Below are positions 34,746-45,249 of a stretch of DNA of 64,000 bases, piece after piece. The stretch covers positions 1 through 64,000 of the forward strand of contig CAUYUJ010022085.1 of assembly GCA_963575745.1 (NCBI GenBank), in the 5' to 3' direction. Source of the stretch: Prorocentrum cordatum. Its lineage: Eukaryota > Sar > Dinophyceae > Prorocentrales > Prorocentraceae. The stretch's first letter is position 1. Every line of letters starts with the position of its first letter. The position numbers and the translations under genes are program-made. A model generated the notes under the pieces. That model searched no databases. It was not told where the DNA came from and saw only the letters and a list, made by a program, of their open reading frames with translations.

Positions 34746-35515
34746 TCCTCCTCCTCCTCCTCCTCCTGCTCCTCCACCTCCTCCTCCTCGTCCTCCTCCT
34801 CCTCCTCCCTCCTTCGGGGGGGGGGGAGGGAACGAGGCGGAGACGCCGGAGCCGCGCGAGGCGACCGTTTTCAGGCCTCCGCTCACTGGCTGGCGCGTGT
34901 GCGCAGTCTGGCGAGGGAGCTGCCCCAGTCTGCGTCAGCGACGCACGTTCCTCGGGTCGACATGGCAAGCGCCGCCTCCGCATCGCAGGGGTGGGCTGGG
35001 GGCGAAGAGGAGGAGCACGCATGAGCATGAGCATGAAAGCTATGGGAGCCTGGGTCTCTCCTGTAGCTAGGTGGCCACATTTTACTTCCAAAAGTATGCA
35101 CTACACTGACTCTGACGTAGAGGTAAATGCAACGCATGGCTCGAGCGTGGATCAGGAGGAGGAGGACGACGACGACGAGGACGACGAGGACGAGGTGGAG
35201 GACGAGACTGGAGGAGAAGGACAGGGTGGCTCTCGCAAGGCGTTCGAAGGCTGCGTTCGTTTCTTTACCTGGAGGGAAAACATCGGACATTGTATACACC
35301 AGACCTGCAGCTGCCGCCCGGCGGAGGGCGTCGCAGGTGGGCGCCGAAGTACGGGGCACGCGAGACGCTTGATCAGCCAGTACATCAATCAACAGAGGCA
35401 TGGAAAAAACACAACGCCGTCCTGTGTACAACAAAAGCTGGCTCAGGAGTGCCCCACATGTCGGTGCACACGAAAGAAGTCCAAACTGGCCTGTTGTGCT
35501 GTCTGTCGGATGTGA
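34688..35515 (+). CDS. Doubtful hypothetical open frame
   Basis: A 275-residue frame with an N-terminal poly-Leu part translated from (TCC)n. An acidic Glu/Asp run follows near residue 160, and a Cys-rich C-terminus ends in two CxxC pairs (CPTC and CAVC). The C-terminal 130 residues are the least repetitive part and could be an exon or a chance frame. No family is recognised, and the start lies inside a dispersed repeat. I lean towards non-coding. Confidence 0.15.
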   Translation: MEGGCTPTSLRSLGFTLVLLLLLLLLLLLHLLLLVLLLLLPPSGGGEGTRRRRRSRARRPFSGLRSLAGACAQSGEGAAPVCVSDARSSGRHGKRRLRIAGVGWGRRGGARMSMSMKAMGAWVSPVARWPHFTSKSMHYTDSDVEVNATHGSSVDQEEEDDDDEDDEDEVEDETGGEGQGGSRKAFEGCVRFFTWRENIGHCIHQTCSCRPAEGVAGGRRSTGHARRLISQYINQQRHGKNTTPSCVQQKLAQECPTCRCTRKKSKLACCAVCRM

Positions 35516-36540
35516 AACGAGGGGGCCAGGGGAAGATGGAGAAGAGGAGACGAGGAAGCAAGGACGGGAAGCGCCCAGGCCAGCCGCATAGCGTGCATCT
35601 GGCTTCCTGGCAGGAGGTGGGAGAGGGGCACCCCACAGAGGTCTGGCACCCAAGAGTGGCACCCCAGAGTTCTACCAAGAAGCACTGTTCCCCACTGGAC
35701 TGGGCCCTTCCCCAGGGCCAGGAGTCGTTCGTTGACACTCCGCAGGGCCCGAGGGAGGGCCCCTGGAGGCCGAGAACAGCAGAACTCCTCCCGCCCCGTC
35801 TTGGTATCGACGCGAGGATGCCGGAGGAGGGGGAGGGTCGAGGCAATCCACGACTCGCAGAATAGCTCGTCGCCAATGACCTCGATCCGCCTCGGGGAAT
35901 ATACGATCCATTCCGTCGGGGCAACTATGTGCTGTTTCCGACGTCTGCAAGTAGGCACTTTGCAAGTAGTGGAACGCGTGTGGTGCATAATCACATCAAC
36001 TCTAAAAAACATGTCGGAAGCCCGCACGGATTTCCTGTGGATGTCGGCGCTGGGACCCCCCCTCTGGCGCGCCTCCGGCGCCAGGGGCGGCGCCGTAGAG
36101 CTTTTCGCTCCATGATGGAGCGCCTCGAACCCTCTGGGCCTCGCGAGGGGTGCTCTGGAGACCGTAGGGGCCTCCTGTAAAGCATGAGGGCACCCTGGGC
36201 CAGGGGCGCTTCTAGCAACACCCGATATTGGCGCGAGACGGCATAGCGACACTACGCCGCGGCTTACGTGGGCCGCCAGCGTGGCGCGCTGTATTGGAAA
36301 CGACGGCGCGCACGCGCGACCTTACGCGGGCAGCTTGCGCGCCGATGTCGGCGCAGTCGACTCGATTAGTTTGCTTCGCCCATGTGTTCCTGGGAGGGAC
36401 CCCTAACCCTGGGACCTCAGTTCGGAGGGCCAGAAACACTAGGGATGAAGGGGCCTTTTCTGCAGACGTATCAAACCAAACCGCCCAGACTTATCATCCC
36501 TGATGTAAAAACGAGGACGTAAATGAGGCCACGTCTTCGC
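35516..36540. other. Unassigned stretch
   Basis: Mixed GC-rich sequence with no recognised domain or tandem repeat. Overlapping open frames on both strands are short and disagree, with none favoured. Confidence 0.3.
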
Positions 36541-36599
36541 TATGCTAATAAGGTCAGGAGTCCTTCTTTCCTCGTTGAGCAGAGGCCGCGGCTGCCTGC

Positions 36600-37340
36600 T
36601 AGCGTGCCGCACTGGTGCGGCGTGCCAGGGTGCGGCAGCGGCTGAGGCGGCAGGCACGGCGGCTCCTGCCGGCCGCACGGGGCTTCGCCGCAGCGGCCGC
36701 CGCCGCCGCGGCCGCCGCCGCGAGCCCTCGCGGTCGCCGCCGCCGCCGCGGCTGTGGTCGAAGCGAGACTGGCAACGGCGGCGGCGGCGGCGGCGGCCGC
36801 GACGGCAACGGCGACTGCGGCGGCGGCGGTGGCAGCGGCGGCAACAGCGGCCGCGACGACGTCGGCAGCGGCGCAAGCGGCGACGGCGGAGGCGACGGCA
36901 TCAGCGGCGGCGGCGGCGACGGCGGCGGCAGCGGCGGCAGCGGGAACGGCGGCGAAAGACCGCTGGGCAGGGCGGAGGTGCGCGAGCACAATCCTGCAGC
37001 GCCACCTGTTCGAGGTCCTGGCGGGTCGCCGCCACTGGCGACGGCGACGGCGACTGCGACGGCGACGGCGACAGCGACGACGTCGACGACGACGACAACG
37101 ACGACACAGACACAGACGGCGACACAGACGACACAGACGACGACGACACAGAAGACACAGACGACACAAACGACACAAACAACGCAGACGACACAGACGG
37201 CGGCGGCGGCGACGAAAACGACAATAGCGGGGCGACGACGGGGGCGGCGACGGCGGCGGCGACGGCGGCGGCGGCGACGTCGACGGCGACGGCGACGCCA
37301 GGAAAGGCGACGGTGGCGGCGACAGCGACGCTGACGACGA
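36600..37340. repeat. GC-rich (CGG)n / (GAC)n low-complexity region
   Basis: 'gcggcggcg' and 'cgacgacg' runs interleave with 'cacagacgac' units near 37100-37200. Ala/Arg/Asp-rich frames on both strands reflect composition only. Confidence 0.8.
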
Positions 37341-37895
37341 AGATGGCGACAACGGCGACAGCGGTGAAAATAGCGTTGCCGATTCTCGGTGGCACCAGTA
37401 GGCTTTCAGAAGTATCAAAGGGTTTCTCAACATCAACGGATGATCTCGGGGGTATTTGGATTGGCAACGACGAGGGCGACGACGCAGACGGCACGGCGGC
37501 AGCGGCGGGACGGCCTGCAAGGCCGCCCCTCGAAGTCGACAAGGGTGGCGGCGACGACGATCTCCGCGACCCTCATCATCCTCTCAATATCCCTCGGTCC
37601 TCCTGGACCCCCTCTCCTCTCGCACCTCCCCCTCCTCATCCTCTTCCTCCTGCTCTTGCTCCTCTTCCTCCTATTCCTCCTCGTCCTCCTCCTCCTCCTC
37701 CTCCTCCTCCACCCGAGGAGGGAAGGCTCCCGCGCAAGAGAGCCGAACTCGGACTCGGCGTCCCACGGTGCGTCGGGGTTGGCAGGCGCATTGGCGCCGG
37801 CCTGCGCCACGAGCTCGGCTGCCGGCGACATTGGCGGCGGCGCCGGCGCCAGCGGCGGCACAAACGACGACGGCCACGGTGGCGACGATGATGCC

Positions 37896-37927
<32 letters not shown>

Positions 37928-37991
37928 AGACGACGATGGTGGTAGCGGCGACGGCGACGACGCATCTGCCTGAACAACTGGGGAAACAAAA

Positions 37992-38132
37992 CGGTACCAA
38001 TACCGCTACTCCCCAGACCTCGCCGAGGGTGCGCTCTGACAAGGATCTCGAGGCGAATCCAGCGGTGGCGACGAGGACCTCCCAGGAGGCCCCAAAAGGG
38101 AAGACCAGGGAAGTGTAGCGGTATGGGTACCT
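37992..38132. repeat. Family K element, copy
   Basis: The ends 'cggtaccaataccgctactc' and 'gtagcggtatgggtacctt' are inverted. The interior has 'ctcgaggcgaatccagcggt' and 'acctcccaggaggccccaaa'. Confidence 0.75.
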
Positions 38133-38269
38133 TCTCCTCGTCTGAGCAGCGGGTTCTGTGTTCTAACGGTGTTGCTGCTGCAGCTGACTCAGCTCGTGCC
38201 CCCGCGTCCGCGTCGTCCTTCCCGCCTCGTCTTGAGCCCCTCTCTGCCCTGACCCACTCCTCTCCCTCG

Positions 38270-38565
38270 TCATCCTTCTCCTCCTCCTCCTCCTCCGCCT
38301 CCTCCTCCTCCTTCTCCTGCTCCTTCCCCTCCCCCCTTCCTCCTCCTCCTCCTCCCCTCCTCCTCCTCCTCCTCCTCCTCCTCTCCTCCTCCTCCTCTCC
38401 TCCTCCTCCCTCCTCCTCCCCCTCCTACACCTCCTCCTCTTCCTCCTCCTTTCTACTGTGGGCATACAAACCATCGTCGCTGCTGCGTTGTACCCTCCTC
38501 ATCCTTCTCCTCCTCCGCCTCCTCCTCCTCCTCCAGATCCTCCTCCTCCTCCTCCACCTCCTCCT
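38270..38565. repeat. (TCC)n / (CTC)n microsatellite region
   Basis: A pyrimidine tract with interruptions near 38455-38500, leading directly into the CAT array. No gene. Confidence 0.85.
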
Positions 38566-38567
38566 CT

Positions 38568-38571
38568 TCCG

Positions 38572-38647
<76 letters not shown>

Positions 38648-38696
38648 AGCATCATGATCATCATCACCACCACCACCACCGCCTTCGTCAGACTCC

Positions 38697-38728
<32 letters not shown>

Positions 38729-38766
38729 GTCGTCATCATCAGCATCATCATCATCATCATCATCAG

Positions 38767-38829
<63 letters not shown>

Positions 38830-38899
38830 AGTCGTCATCATCATCATCATTATCATCATCATCACCATCACCACTGCCATCACCACCACCATCATGATT

Positions 38900-38940
<41 letters not shown>

Positions 38941-39464
38941 TATCATCATGAGTTTCCCCATCGTCCTCATCATCTCCACCACCACCACCATCAACATCAT
39001 CATCAGAATCATGAACAGCAGCAGCAGCACTATCATCATCATCAACATCATCAGCAGCAGCAGCATCATCATCATCAGCATCCGCATCATCATCATCATC
39101 GTCATCATCAGCATCATCACCATCATAATCAGCATGATCAGCAGCAGCAGCAGGGTCATCATCATCAGCAGCAGCATCATCGTCATCGTCATCGTCATCC
39201 ATCATCATCACCATCATCATCAGCATCACCATCCTCACCACCACAACCACCACCACCACCACCTTCATCATCCTAATAATCATCACCATCAACATCATCA
39301 CCATCATCATCGTCAGCAGCATCATCATCAGCAGCATCAGCATCATCCCCGTCATCATGGTCATCATCATCATCATCATCACCATCATCATCACCATCCC
39401 CATCGTCCTCATCATCACCACCGCTGCCACCAGCATACTCATCATCATGAGCAGCAACAGCACG

Positions 39465-39520
<56 letters not shown>

Positions 39521-39790
39521 TATCATCACCATCATCATCATCATCATCACCATCAGTATCAGCATCATTATCAGCATCATCAACATCGTCATCATCACCA
39601 TCATCATCATCCGCATCATCATCATCGTCATCATCATCACCATCAACATCATCGTCATTAGTGTCATCATCACCGTTATCATCCGCAACAGCATCATCAG
39701 CAACAGCACTGCCATCAGCAGCAGCATCATCAGCAGCAGCATCGTCACCATAATCATCATCTTCAGCAGCATCATTAGCATCAGCATCAT

Positions 39791-39825
<35 letters not shown>

Positions 39826-39905
39826 CCATCATCATGCTCATCCTCATCACCATCCTGGACCTCATCATCCTCATCCTTATCCTCATCCTCTTCCTCATTC
39901 TCAAT
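38568..39905. repeat. 1.3-kb (CAT)n trinucleotide array
   Basis: CAT repeats with CAG, CAC and CGT interruptions. The long poly-His, poly-Ile, poly-Met and poly-Asp open frames on both strands (up to about 510 residues) are simple-repeat translations. Confidence 0.95.
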
Positions 39906-40016
39906 TCCTTCTCCTCATAAATAATTTCCCCCTGTCGCACCCCGAGGCCAGTTTTTAGGGCGGGGCAGGCGTTCCGCCTCATATGATCCCTACACTTAAG
40001 ACTCTGAAGCTTAAAA

Positions 40017-40745
40017 TGTGATGGAGGGCGGGTCGTTTACAAAATGTGGCTCTCGCCTTAGCGCCGCGCACATTCGTTTTTAGAAATTGCAAGAGCTTCT
40101 CGGATTGAGGACGGGTCGTTTTCAAAATGCGGCTCTCGCCTTAGCGCCGCGCACATTCGTTATAAAAAAAACTGCCAGAGCTTCACGGATTGAGGGCGGC
40201 CCGCTTTCAAAATGTGGCTCTCGCCAAAGCGCTGCGCGGATTCGTTTTAAGCATTGCAAGAGTTTCACGGATGCAGGGCGGGTAGTTTACAAAATGTGGT
40301 TCTCGCCTTAGCGCCGCGCACATTCATTCTAAAAATGTGCCAAAGTTTCATGGATTGGGGGCGGGTCGTTTTCATAATGTGGTTCTCGCCTTAGCGCCGC
40401 GCACATTTTTCTCAAATGCAAGAGTTTCGCGGATTGAGGGCGGGTCGTTTTCATAATGTGGCTCTCGCCTTAGCGCCGCGCACATTCGTGTTAAAAAGTG
40501 CAAGGGTTTCACGGATTGAGGGCGGGCCGCTTTCTAAATGTGGCTCTCGCCTTCGCGCCGCGCACATTCGTTCTAAGAAATTGCAAGAGCTTCACGGATT
40601 GAGGGCGGGTCGTTTTCAAATTGTGGTTCTCGCCTCAGCGCCGCTCACATTCGTTCAAACAAATTGCAAAAAGCTTCACGGATTGAGGGCGGTTCCTTTT
40701 CAAAATGTAGCTCTCGCCTTAGCACCGCGCACACTCTTTGCAAGA
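40017..40745. repeat. Tandem repeat of about 82 bp, 9 copies
   Basis: Units begin 'gagggcgggtcgttttcaaa', continue 'atgtggctctcgccttagcg' and 'ccgcgcacattcgtt', and end 'gcaagagcttcacgga'. Starts near 40027, 40111, 40196, 40277, 40362, 40440, 40526, 40602 and 40688 give spacings of 78-86 bp. Confidence 0.85.
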
Positions 40746-40794
40746 GTTCCACGGATTCCCATGATCAACGTACCAGAAACGGTGTTTTGTAAGG

Positions 40795-41085
40795 ATTCAA
40801 GGTTATGCGGGCGCAACAATTATGTTGACTCGCAGTGCTGAAGGCCCGAAAACGGAGTTCTGGCACGATTCCGGATCGTCAAGACGCAGCAGTCAGGTTG
40901 ATACGTGGCGTTGAAATCCCGAAAGCAATGTTTTGGCACGCTTCAGGATCTTCAAACGGTTGTCATCCAGCCTGGCAGTTCCCTCAATGGAAATGAACCG
41001 TTTCAGGGGCCTACGAAGAGGGATCGTGGAGGGACGGTTCATTCCAACATCGTTGATGACTCTTGGGTTTACCTTGGTCAACATG
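40795..41085. repeat. Dispersed repeat, partner of 34441-34745
   Basis: Follows the 82-bp array directly and carries 'gttctggcacgattccggat', 'caagacgcagcagtcaggtt' and 'ttccaacatcgttgatgact' in the same order as the other copy. Confidence 0.7.
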
Positions 41086-41449
41086 CTCATCCTCATCCCG
41101 CCTCATCCCTCCTCGTTCTCTTCGCGAGCACTGGCGAACAAGGGCGATGGTTGGAATAGTGTGAGGAAGGAAGGGGGAAAGAGGGAGGGGGAAAGATGCT
41201 ACATGTTCCGTCTTGGCGAACCTAAGAAATGCTCTCCCAGAGCTCACCCGCTGCCGCGAGGCTGGTTAAGCACACGTGTGTCCTCCGACCCACCTCTCCC
41301 CCACTCTGTTTCTGTCATCGCTACTCCCTCCCGCCATCCAGCCTGCTTATTGCCTTGCTCGTTCCAGCCTGAAGGTCCCCCAAAGACTCCTCGACAAGTC
41401 GCGGCCTATGGAGAGCTCCGGAAGACGTGAGAACCTGCAGGAATGCAGA

Positions 41450-41800
41450 GGCCGTTCCGAAACTTCCGAGCGGTCTCTCGGGGGCCTTGTGGAGCCTCGT
41501 GGAATCTCTTGGCGGCTCTTTGGGGGCTTTGGGGGGTCCTCCTGGGCGCGCCTGGGAGCTGTGGGGGGGCCTTGTGAGGCCTCTCGGGGTCTCCTCAGGC
41601 CTCTTGGAGACTCTTGGGGGTTCATGGGGGCCTTTGGGGGGCTCTCGGGGGCCTCGTGGGAACCTTTCGGGCGCATGTTGGGGTCCTCTTGGAAGGCTTT
41701 GGAGGCCTCTTGGGGTATCTTAGGGTTTCTTGCGGGCTCTCGGTAGCATTTTGGGGCCGCCTTGGGGCCTCCCGGGGGCCGCTGGGGGGCGATCTCGAGG
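41450..41800. repeat. GGGGCCTCTTGG-type minisatellite
   Basis: Irregular 10-12-bp units such as 'gggggccttgtggagcctcg' and 'ttgggggctttggggggtcc'. Very similar sequence occurs at 63170-63600, in weaker form at 43215-43430, and in reverse complement near 17350-17480. Confidence 0.65.
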
Positions 41801-42354
41801 CCTGAGGAGCCAATCGGAGGAAAAAAGGCGAGGAGGCAGAAAGCGTAAGTTCCCCTTTGTTATTTCATACGTTCTTTTTGCGTGATCTCCACGCCCTCGC
41901 CCTGCTTCGGCCCCGAGGGGCGTCCAAAACGGCGCAAACGCCCAGCGCGCCGCGAGACGGCCCCGGGGGCCGGTGCTGGGCCTGGGGCCGGGGCCGGCGC
42001 TGGACGGTCCACCGGACCAGCAGGGCCCGCCGAGCCACCGACCAACTGCCAGCGGCAAGTCATGCGCCAGACGGCGCGCAAGCACGGACGTCTGAAAACT
42101 GAGCACGCGCCCAAAAAAGGCGAGCGATGAGAGCAGACCTCACTGTAATCGGCGATGGCTTGCGGGCAGGGCTGTGCTAAACAGGAGCCACGACACGGGC
42201 GCGCCGGCAAGCTACCGCGGAAAGGTCAGCGTCACAAGGTGACTGTCGAATTGAAAATGGGGATGCGCAAACCCCCGGAACGAAAAATGCGTGGCACCTG
42301 TAGGGCGGAAAGCGTTGAACCACGACTTGACCTGTCCAAGACTAACATAGAAAA
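41801..42354. other. Stretch downstream of the light-harvesting gene
   Basis: Moderately GC-rich, apparently single-copy. It contains the presumed 3' UTR of the minus-strand gene in its right part. No poly(A) signal is expected in dinoflagellates and none was assigned. Confidence 0.3.
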
Positions 42355-43092
42355 CTAGCCCATCAATTGACTCACTGCGTCTTTTCCCGTGGCGAGCTCG
42401 GCAATGATCTGACCTAGCACCGCAAACATTGCCATGCGACCGTTGTTGATCTCGTAATTCCGATCCACATTGATCGACTCGCTGAATCTGAAGGGATCGC
42501 CGAAATCACCAGCATCTTTGGAGGCGTCATCCTTCCACAGAACCAGCTCGTGCAAGCCCGCCCCCAAGAATAATGCAACAAAGCCGGCACCGCCCGCTTC
42601 TGTGAAGACGGCTCCAATGCCAGAGGGCACGTCCTGAAAACCGGGAGCCTTCCAAAAATGCGGCAGGACCATTCCGACCGAAGCCATCATCGCCACTCTG
42701 CCGTGTTTGAGCTCAGCGACCCTGAGATTGCGGAATCCTGACTCATCCTTGCCCTTGCTGAAGCCGGCTGGGTCAAAAAATCCGAGAGGCTCGGTCACGC
42801 CCTGCTGCACTGCCAGGTCGAACGCCTTCCTGGCGCTCGTTGCGACACTGCGTCCACACCCCGCAACTGCGATAGCGAGGATACCGGCTGCGCCACACCA
42901 TGCCGCAGTGCTAGTCGATGTGGAGTGACTGCCTGCCTGATCCTTCCAAGGGCTAAAACCGCGCAGGGCAGGCACCCTGGTCAAGCGGTGATTGGGAGAC
43001 GAGCTTGGCATCATGAAGACCTGACCTGCGAACGTGGCCCCACAACAAGCAAGAACCAACGAGAAACTAGCGTGGCTTGCGTTACGCGGCAT
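42355..43092 (-). CDS. Fucoxanthin/peridinin chlorophyll a/c-binding protein (LHC family), plastid-targeted
   Basis: A light-harvesting antenna protein of the thylakoid membrane that binds chlorophyll a/c and carotenoid for the photosystems. The 245-residue product has the two hallmark helix motifs: ELKHGRVAMMA (residues 127-137, helix 1) and EINNGRMAMFA (214-224, helix 3). A hydrophobic helix 2 lies near 160-186. The N-terminus fits the tripartite dinoflagellate plastid presequence: a signal-like segment (residues 9-22), a Ser/Thr-rich part (52-63), a second hydrophobic segment (63-80), then Arg. The domain then starts at 'PLGFFDP' (102-108). I chose the ATG at 43090-43092; the frame is open 114 codons further upstream, but that part runs across a spliced-leader relic and repeats. 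There are no introns and it is a single-unit rather than polyprotein gene. It lies 530 bp from the retrotransposon. Confidence 0.93.
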   Translation of the reverse strand: MPRNASHASFSLVLACCGATFAGQVFMMPSSSPNHRLTRVPALRGFSPWKDQAGSHSTSTSTAAWCGAAGILAIAVAGCGRSVATSARKAFDLAVQQGVTEPLGFFDPAGFSKGKDESGFRNLRVAELKHGRVAMMASVGMVLPHFWKAPGFQDVPSGIGAVFTEAGGAGFVALFLGAGLHELVLWKDDASKDAGDFGDPFRFSESINVDRNYEINNGRMAMFAVLGQIIAELATGKDAVSQLMG

Positions 43093-43174
43093 GGGATCAA
43101 GCTGACGCCGCTGACAGGTTGGTCGAATGCGTTGAACGCACCGAATGAACAAAATGCAATTTTGATCCAGAAAA
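43093..43174 (-). promoter_or_regulatory. Presumed 5' UTR of the light-harvesting gene
   Basis: The 82 bp between the spliced-leader relic and the ATG. In a retroposed gene this corresponds to the 5' UTR of the parental mRNA. No TATA-like element was assigned. Confidence 0.5.
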
Positions 43175-43196
43175 TTTGACCCAAAATGGTTACGGT
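43175..43196 (-). other. Relict dinoflagellate spliced leader
   Basis: Read on the minus strand, this 22-nt stretch begins ACCGTAACCATTTTGGG and continues TCAAA. From memory of the conserved dinoflagellate leader (DCCGTAGCCATTTTGGCTCAAG), 19 of 22 positions match. It sits just upstream of the intronless light-harvesting gene in the same orientation. This is what is left when a trans-spliced mRNA is reverse-transcribed and reinserted. A chance match of this length and placement is unlikely. Confidence 0.85.
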
Positions 43197-43214
43197 TTGT
43201 TATTTGATATGATT

Positions 43215-43430
43215 TGGGGTTTTCGGGGGCGTCCCATTGGCCTCCTGGGGCTTCGCGCTGTTTTGAGCGTCTCTTGAAGCGTCTTGAGGCTCCCCAGGGT
43301 CGTCTCACACCCCTCGAAGCAAGCCGTTTTGGGGGCGATTGGGGGGCCCGTTGAGCCACCTGAGCCACGGTCTGAACGTTCCAGGGGCCGATCTGGCGTT
43401 CCCCCAAATCGGGCTGGGACCGCAGAGCCC
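43215..43430. repeat. Short G-rich repeats upstream of the LHC gene
   Basis: Units such as 'cctcctggggcttcgcgctg' and 'ggggcgattggggggcccgt' resemble the minisatellite at 41450-41800. The stretch may include the actual promoter of the retroposed gene, but no element can be defined. Confidence 0.4.
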
Positions 43431-43484
43431 ACATTTGTGGTCGAGGTCGCGTGGTCCTGAGGTCCCTGGACCCAATTTCACGCT

Positions 43485-43487
<3 letters not shown>

Positions 43488-43540
<53 letters not shown>

Positions 43541-43541
43541 T

Positions 43542-43580
<39 letters not shown>
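43488..43580. repeat. (TA)n microsatellite
   Basis: About 90 bp of TA with short A interruptions near 43534-43554. It lies 40 bp from the left LTR. Confidence 0.95.
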
Positions 43581-43621
43581 CGCACGTTGGGGGTGTGATC
43601 GACGTAGAATGGAGACCCCAA

Positions 43622-43856
43622 TCTAAAGTGAGCCTGGTAGGTCACATTGCATCCAATTCCACGTAGAAGGAATACGATATGGGATGCGGATGGGTAAGAT
43701 AGGAGAAGATCGATGTATCGGTCTTTCCAGCACATAGCGAATACCACGTCAGGTATCCGGGCAAATAGGGCGCGCGCGCCTTGAGCCATAAGGCAGCGAC
43801 GCGCAGGCTATACTCCCGTTTGCATATATCAGCTCCCAAAAAGCTACCCTTAAAGT
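43622..43856 (-). repeat. 3' LTR
   Basis: It matches 59357-59591 over 235 bp with about 13 substitutions and no obvious indel. Shared landmarks are 'gtgagcctggtaggtcacat', 'gaagatcgatgtatcggtct', 'cgtcaggtatccgggcaaat' and 'aggctatactcccgttt'. The ends do not show the usual TG/CA. Confidence 0.9.
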
Positions 43857-44257
43857 CGGGAGGGGGGAGACGGAGAGTGAAGCCGCGCAGTCGCTAGGCT
43901 CTCGGCAATCGCGCGACAGCTCGAAAGGAAAAACAATACTCGCAGTCTAGTTTACCACGAGAATGCAAGGCGATTCTGTTCGCCGGCGAGCTACCTCGAA
44001 AAAAAAGTTTTCCACGCGTTTGCAGAGACAGCCCCTGGAGTGGCCAAGGGCTAAGGCTATCGGCCCGGCTGAGGGTGAGCCAAACAGGCGATTCCCCTCC
44101 GGGCAAAAAGGAATTAGGGCAAGGAGCCTAGACAGAACTGGAAAGGCTCGCTGCCAAGCGTGAAAAATGGCATGGCTCGTTTCCGAGCGAGCTGGAGAGC
44201 GCCTACATAATAGGCGCCCGTGCTGGCAAGCTGGACCGCAGAGGCAACAAGGACAGA
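43857..44257 (-). other. 3' untranslated region of the retrotransposon
   Basis: Non-coding part between the RNase H end and the 3' LTR. It holds one perfect GNRA hairpin (44175-44188) and a degenerate one (44146-44159). Next to the LTR the sense strand is pyrimidine-rich (the plus strand reads 'gggaggggggagacggagag'). The expected sense-strand polypurine tract is therefore not visible. Confidence 0.6.
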
Positions 44258-44458
44258 CTAGAAACGATTCGGCTTCAGCTTTGTTTTGTCCTCAGGGCCC
44301 CGAAAGGGAACAAACTGCTTCACGTCATACTTAAACGACTGAGTACCTGACATAACTTCCAAAAGCAGCTCCCGAGCGATACTCCCCTTTGTGTGCCCAT
44401 CTGCGGTCATGTCCCTAGTGTTACACCACTGTACGTTATGCACTATACCTATGTCCAT
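44258..44458 (-). pseudogene. Retrotransposon RNase H C-terminal fragment
   Basis: It contains the copia-type ending 'WCNTRDMTADGHTKG', which normally follows the last RNase H helix ('W..T..M.AD.LTK'). It is separated from 44536-45249 by a frameshift after 'IDAESV' and a TAG. Reading through in the shifted frame gives a continuous RNase H tail. The final 25 residues are unique to this family. Confidence 0.75.
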
Positions 44459-44535
44459 GAGCTCACGTATCCAACTGATAAGACCTAGCAGTGTGCGCTA
44501 TGTCGGTATATTGAGGTCTTTGCTAGATAATGACT

Positions 44536-45249
44536 TTATACAGACTCGGCGTCTATCGTGAGGGATACTTTGATAGCTAGGCCTCGAACTTCACGCATAT
44601 CCCGTAGTTGTCGTGGAGTAAGTGCCCCAGCCTTGAGCTCGTGGAGGGCGATGAGCGTGGGATAGCACTCATCAAGGTTGCGCGCCGCTGCGAGTGCCTC
44701 AGCGGCGTAGCCGGACCTCGCCTGCAGTCGGCGTGGCTTCCATAGACCGTCGCAAAGGTGAACGACGGATTTGCCTTGGGGCGAGTTTCCTCGCCTTAGT
44801 ACGTTAGCCCCACGAATGCCATAGCCCTCGGTCTCATCGCCCTCCTCCCCGGTGAGTTTCCGGTACCCCGAGTCACTATGTATGTCTACTTCATCAGTCG
44901 GCTTCATCCGAGGGAAGGTGATGCGTTTCGGGCTGCTGATCAGCTTTCGCGTCACAGCATTCAGTCGTCTGACTTGTAGGTTGGTGGGCTCTTGGATCTT
45001 CTGGAGAGACACCACGTACACCATGAGCCAGACCTGAGTGAGGAGGGCATAGGCGAGAGCTCCTCGCAGGCTAACGAACACGTCGGTAATGAGCTTGGTA
45101 GCCTTAGCTTCGGCCGCTGCGCCTGTAAGTTCGGGATGTGTGATAGGACGTAGTTGCTTGATGTATTCGTCTTGGTCCATGATCACACCCCCTTGTTCGT
45201 TTTTCGCGTAGCGGACGGCACAGTTAGCGTAAGAGTGTTGAGCTTGCAC
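44536..45249 (-). CDS. Retrotransposon RT tail and RNase H domain
   Basis: The first 100 residues are the RT thumb/connection region of a copia polymerase, including 'ELTGAAAEAKATKLI'. RNase H follows, with candidate catalytic acids D126 in 'IHSDSGYR', E184 in 'AAEAL' and D233 in 'IDAES'. It would degrade the RNA strand of the RNA-DNA hybrid during reverse transcription. The frame overlaps the RT frame at 45183-45249, so a frameshift separates the two. A GNRA hairpin at 44781-44794 encodes 'RRGNSP'. Confidence 0.75.
   Translation of the reverse strand: MQAQHSYANCAVRYAKNEQGGVIMDQDEYIKQLRPITHPELTGAAAEAKATKLITDVFVSLRGALAYALLTQVWLMVYVVSLQKIQEPTNLQVRRLNAVTRKLISSPKRITFPRMKPTDEVDIHSDSGYRKLTGEEGDETEGYGIRGANVLRRGNSPQGKSVVHLCDGLWKPRRLQARSGYAAEALAAARNLDECYPTLIALHELKAGALTPRQLRDMREVRGLAIKVSLTIDAESV

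Noticed and set aside
38123-39982. Open frames of about 510 residues on both strands
   Set aside because: They are poly-His, poly-Ile, poly-Met and poly-Asp translations of the CAT array; no non-repetitive coding stretch.
43093-43434. Extending the light-harvesting protein 114 codons upstream
   Set aside because: That part crosses the spliced-leader relic and G-rich repeats and lacks targeting features; the ATG at 43092 is followed by a proper signal segment.
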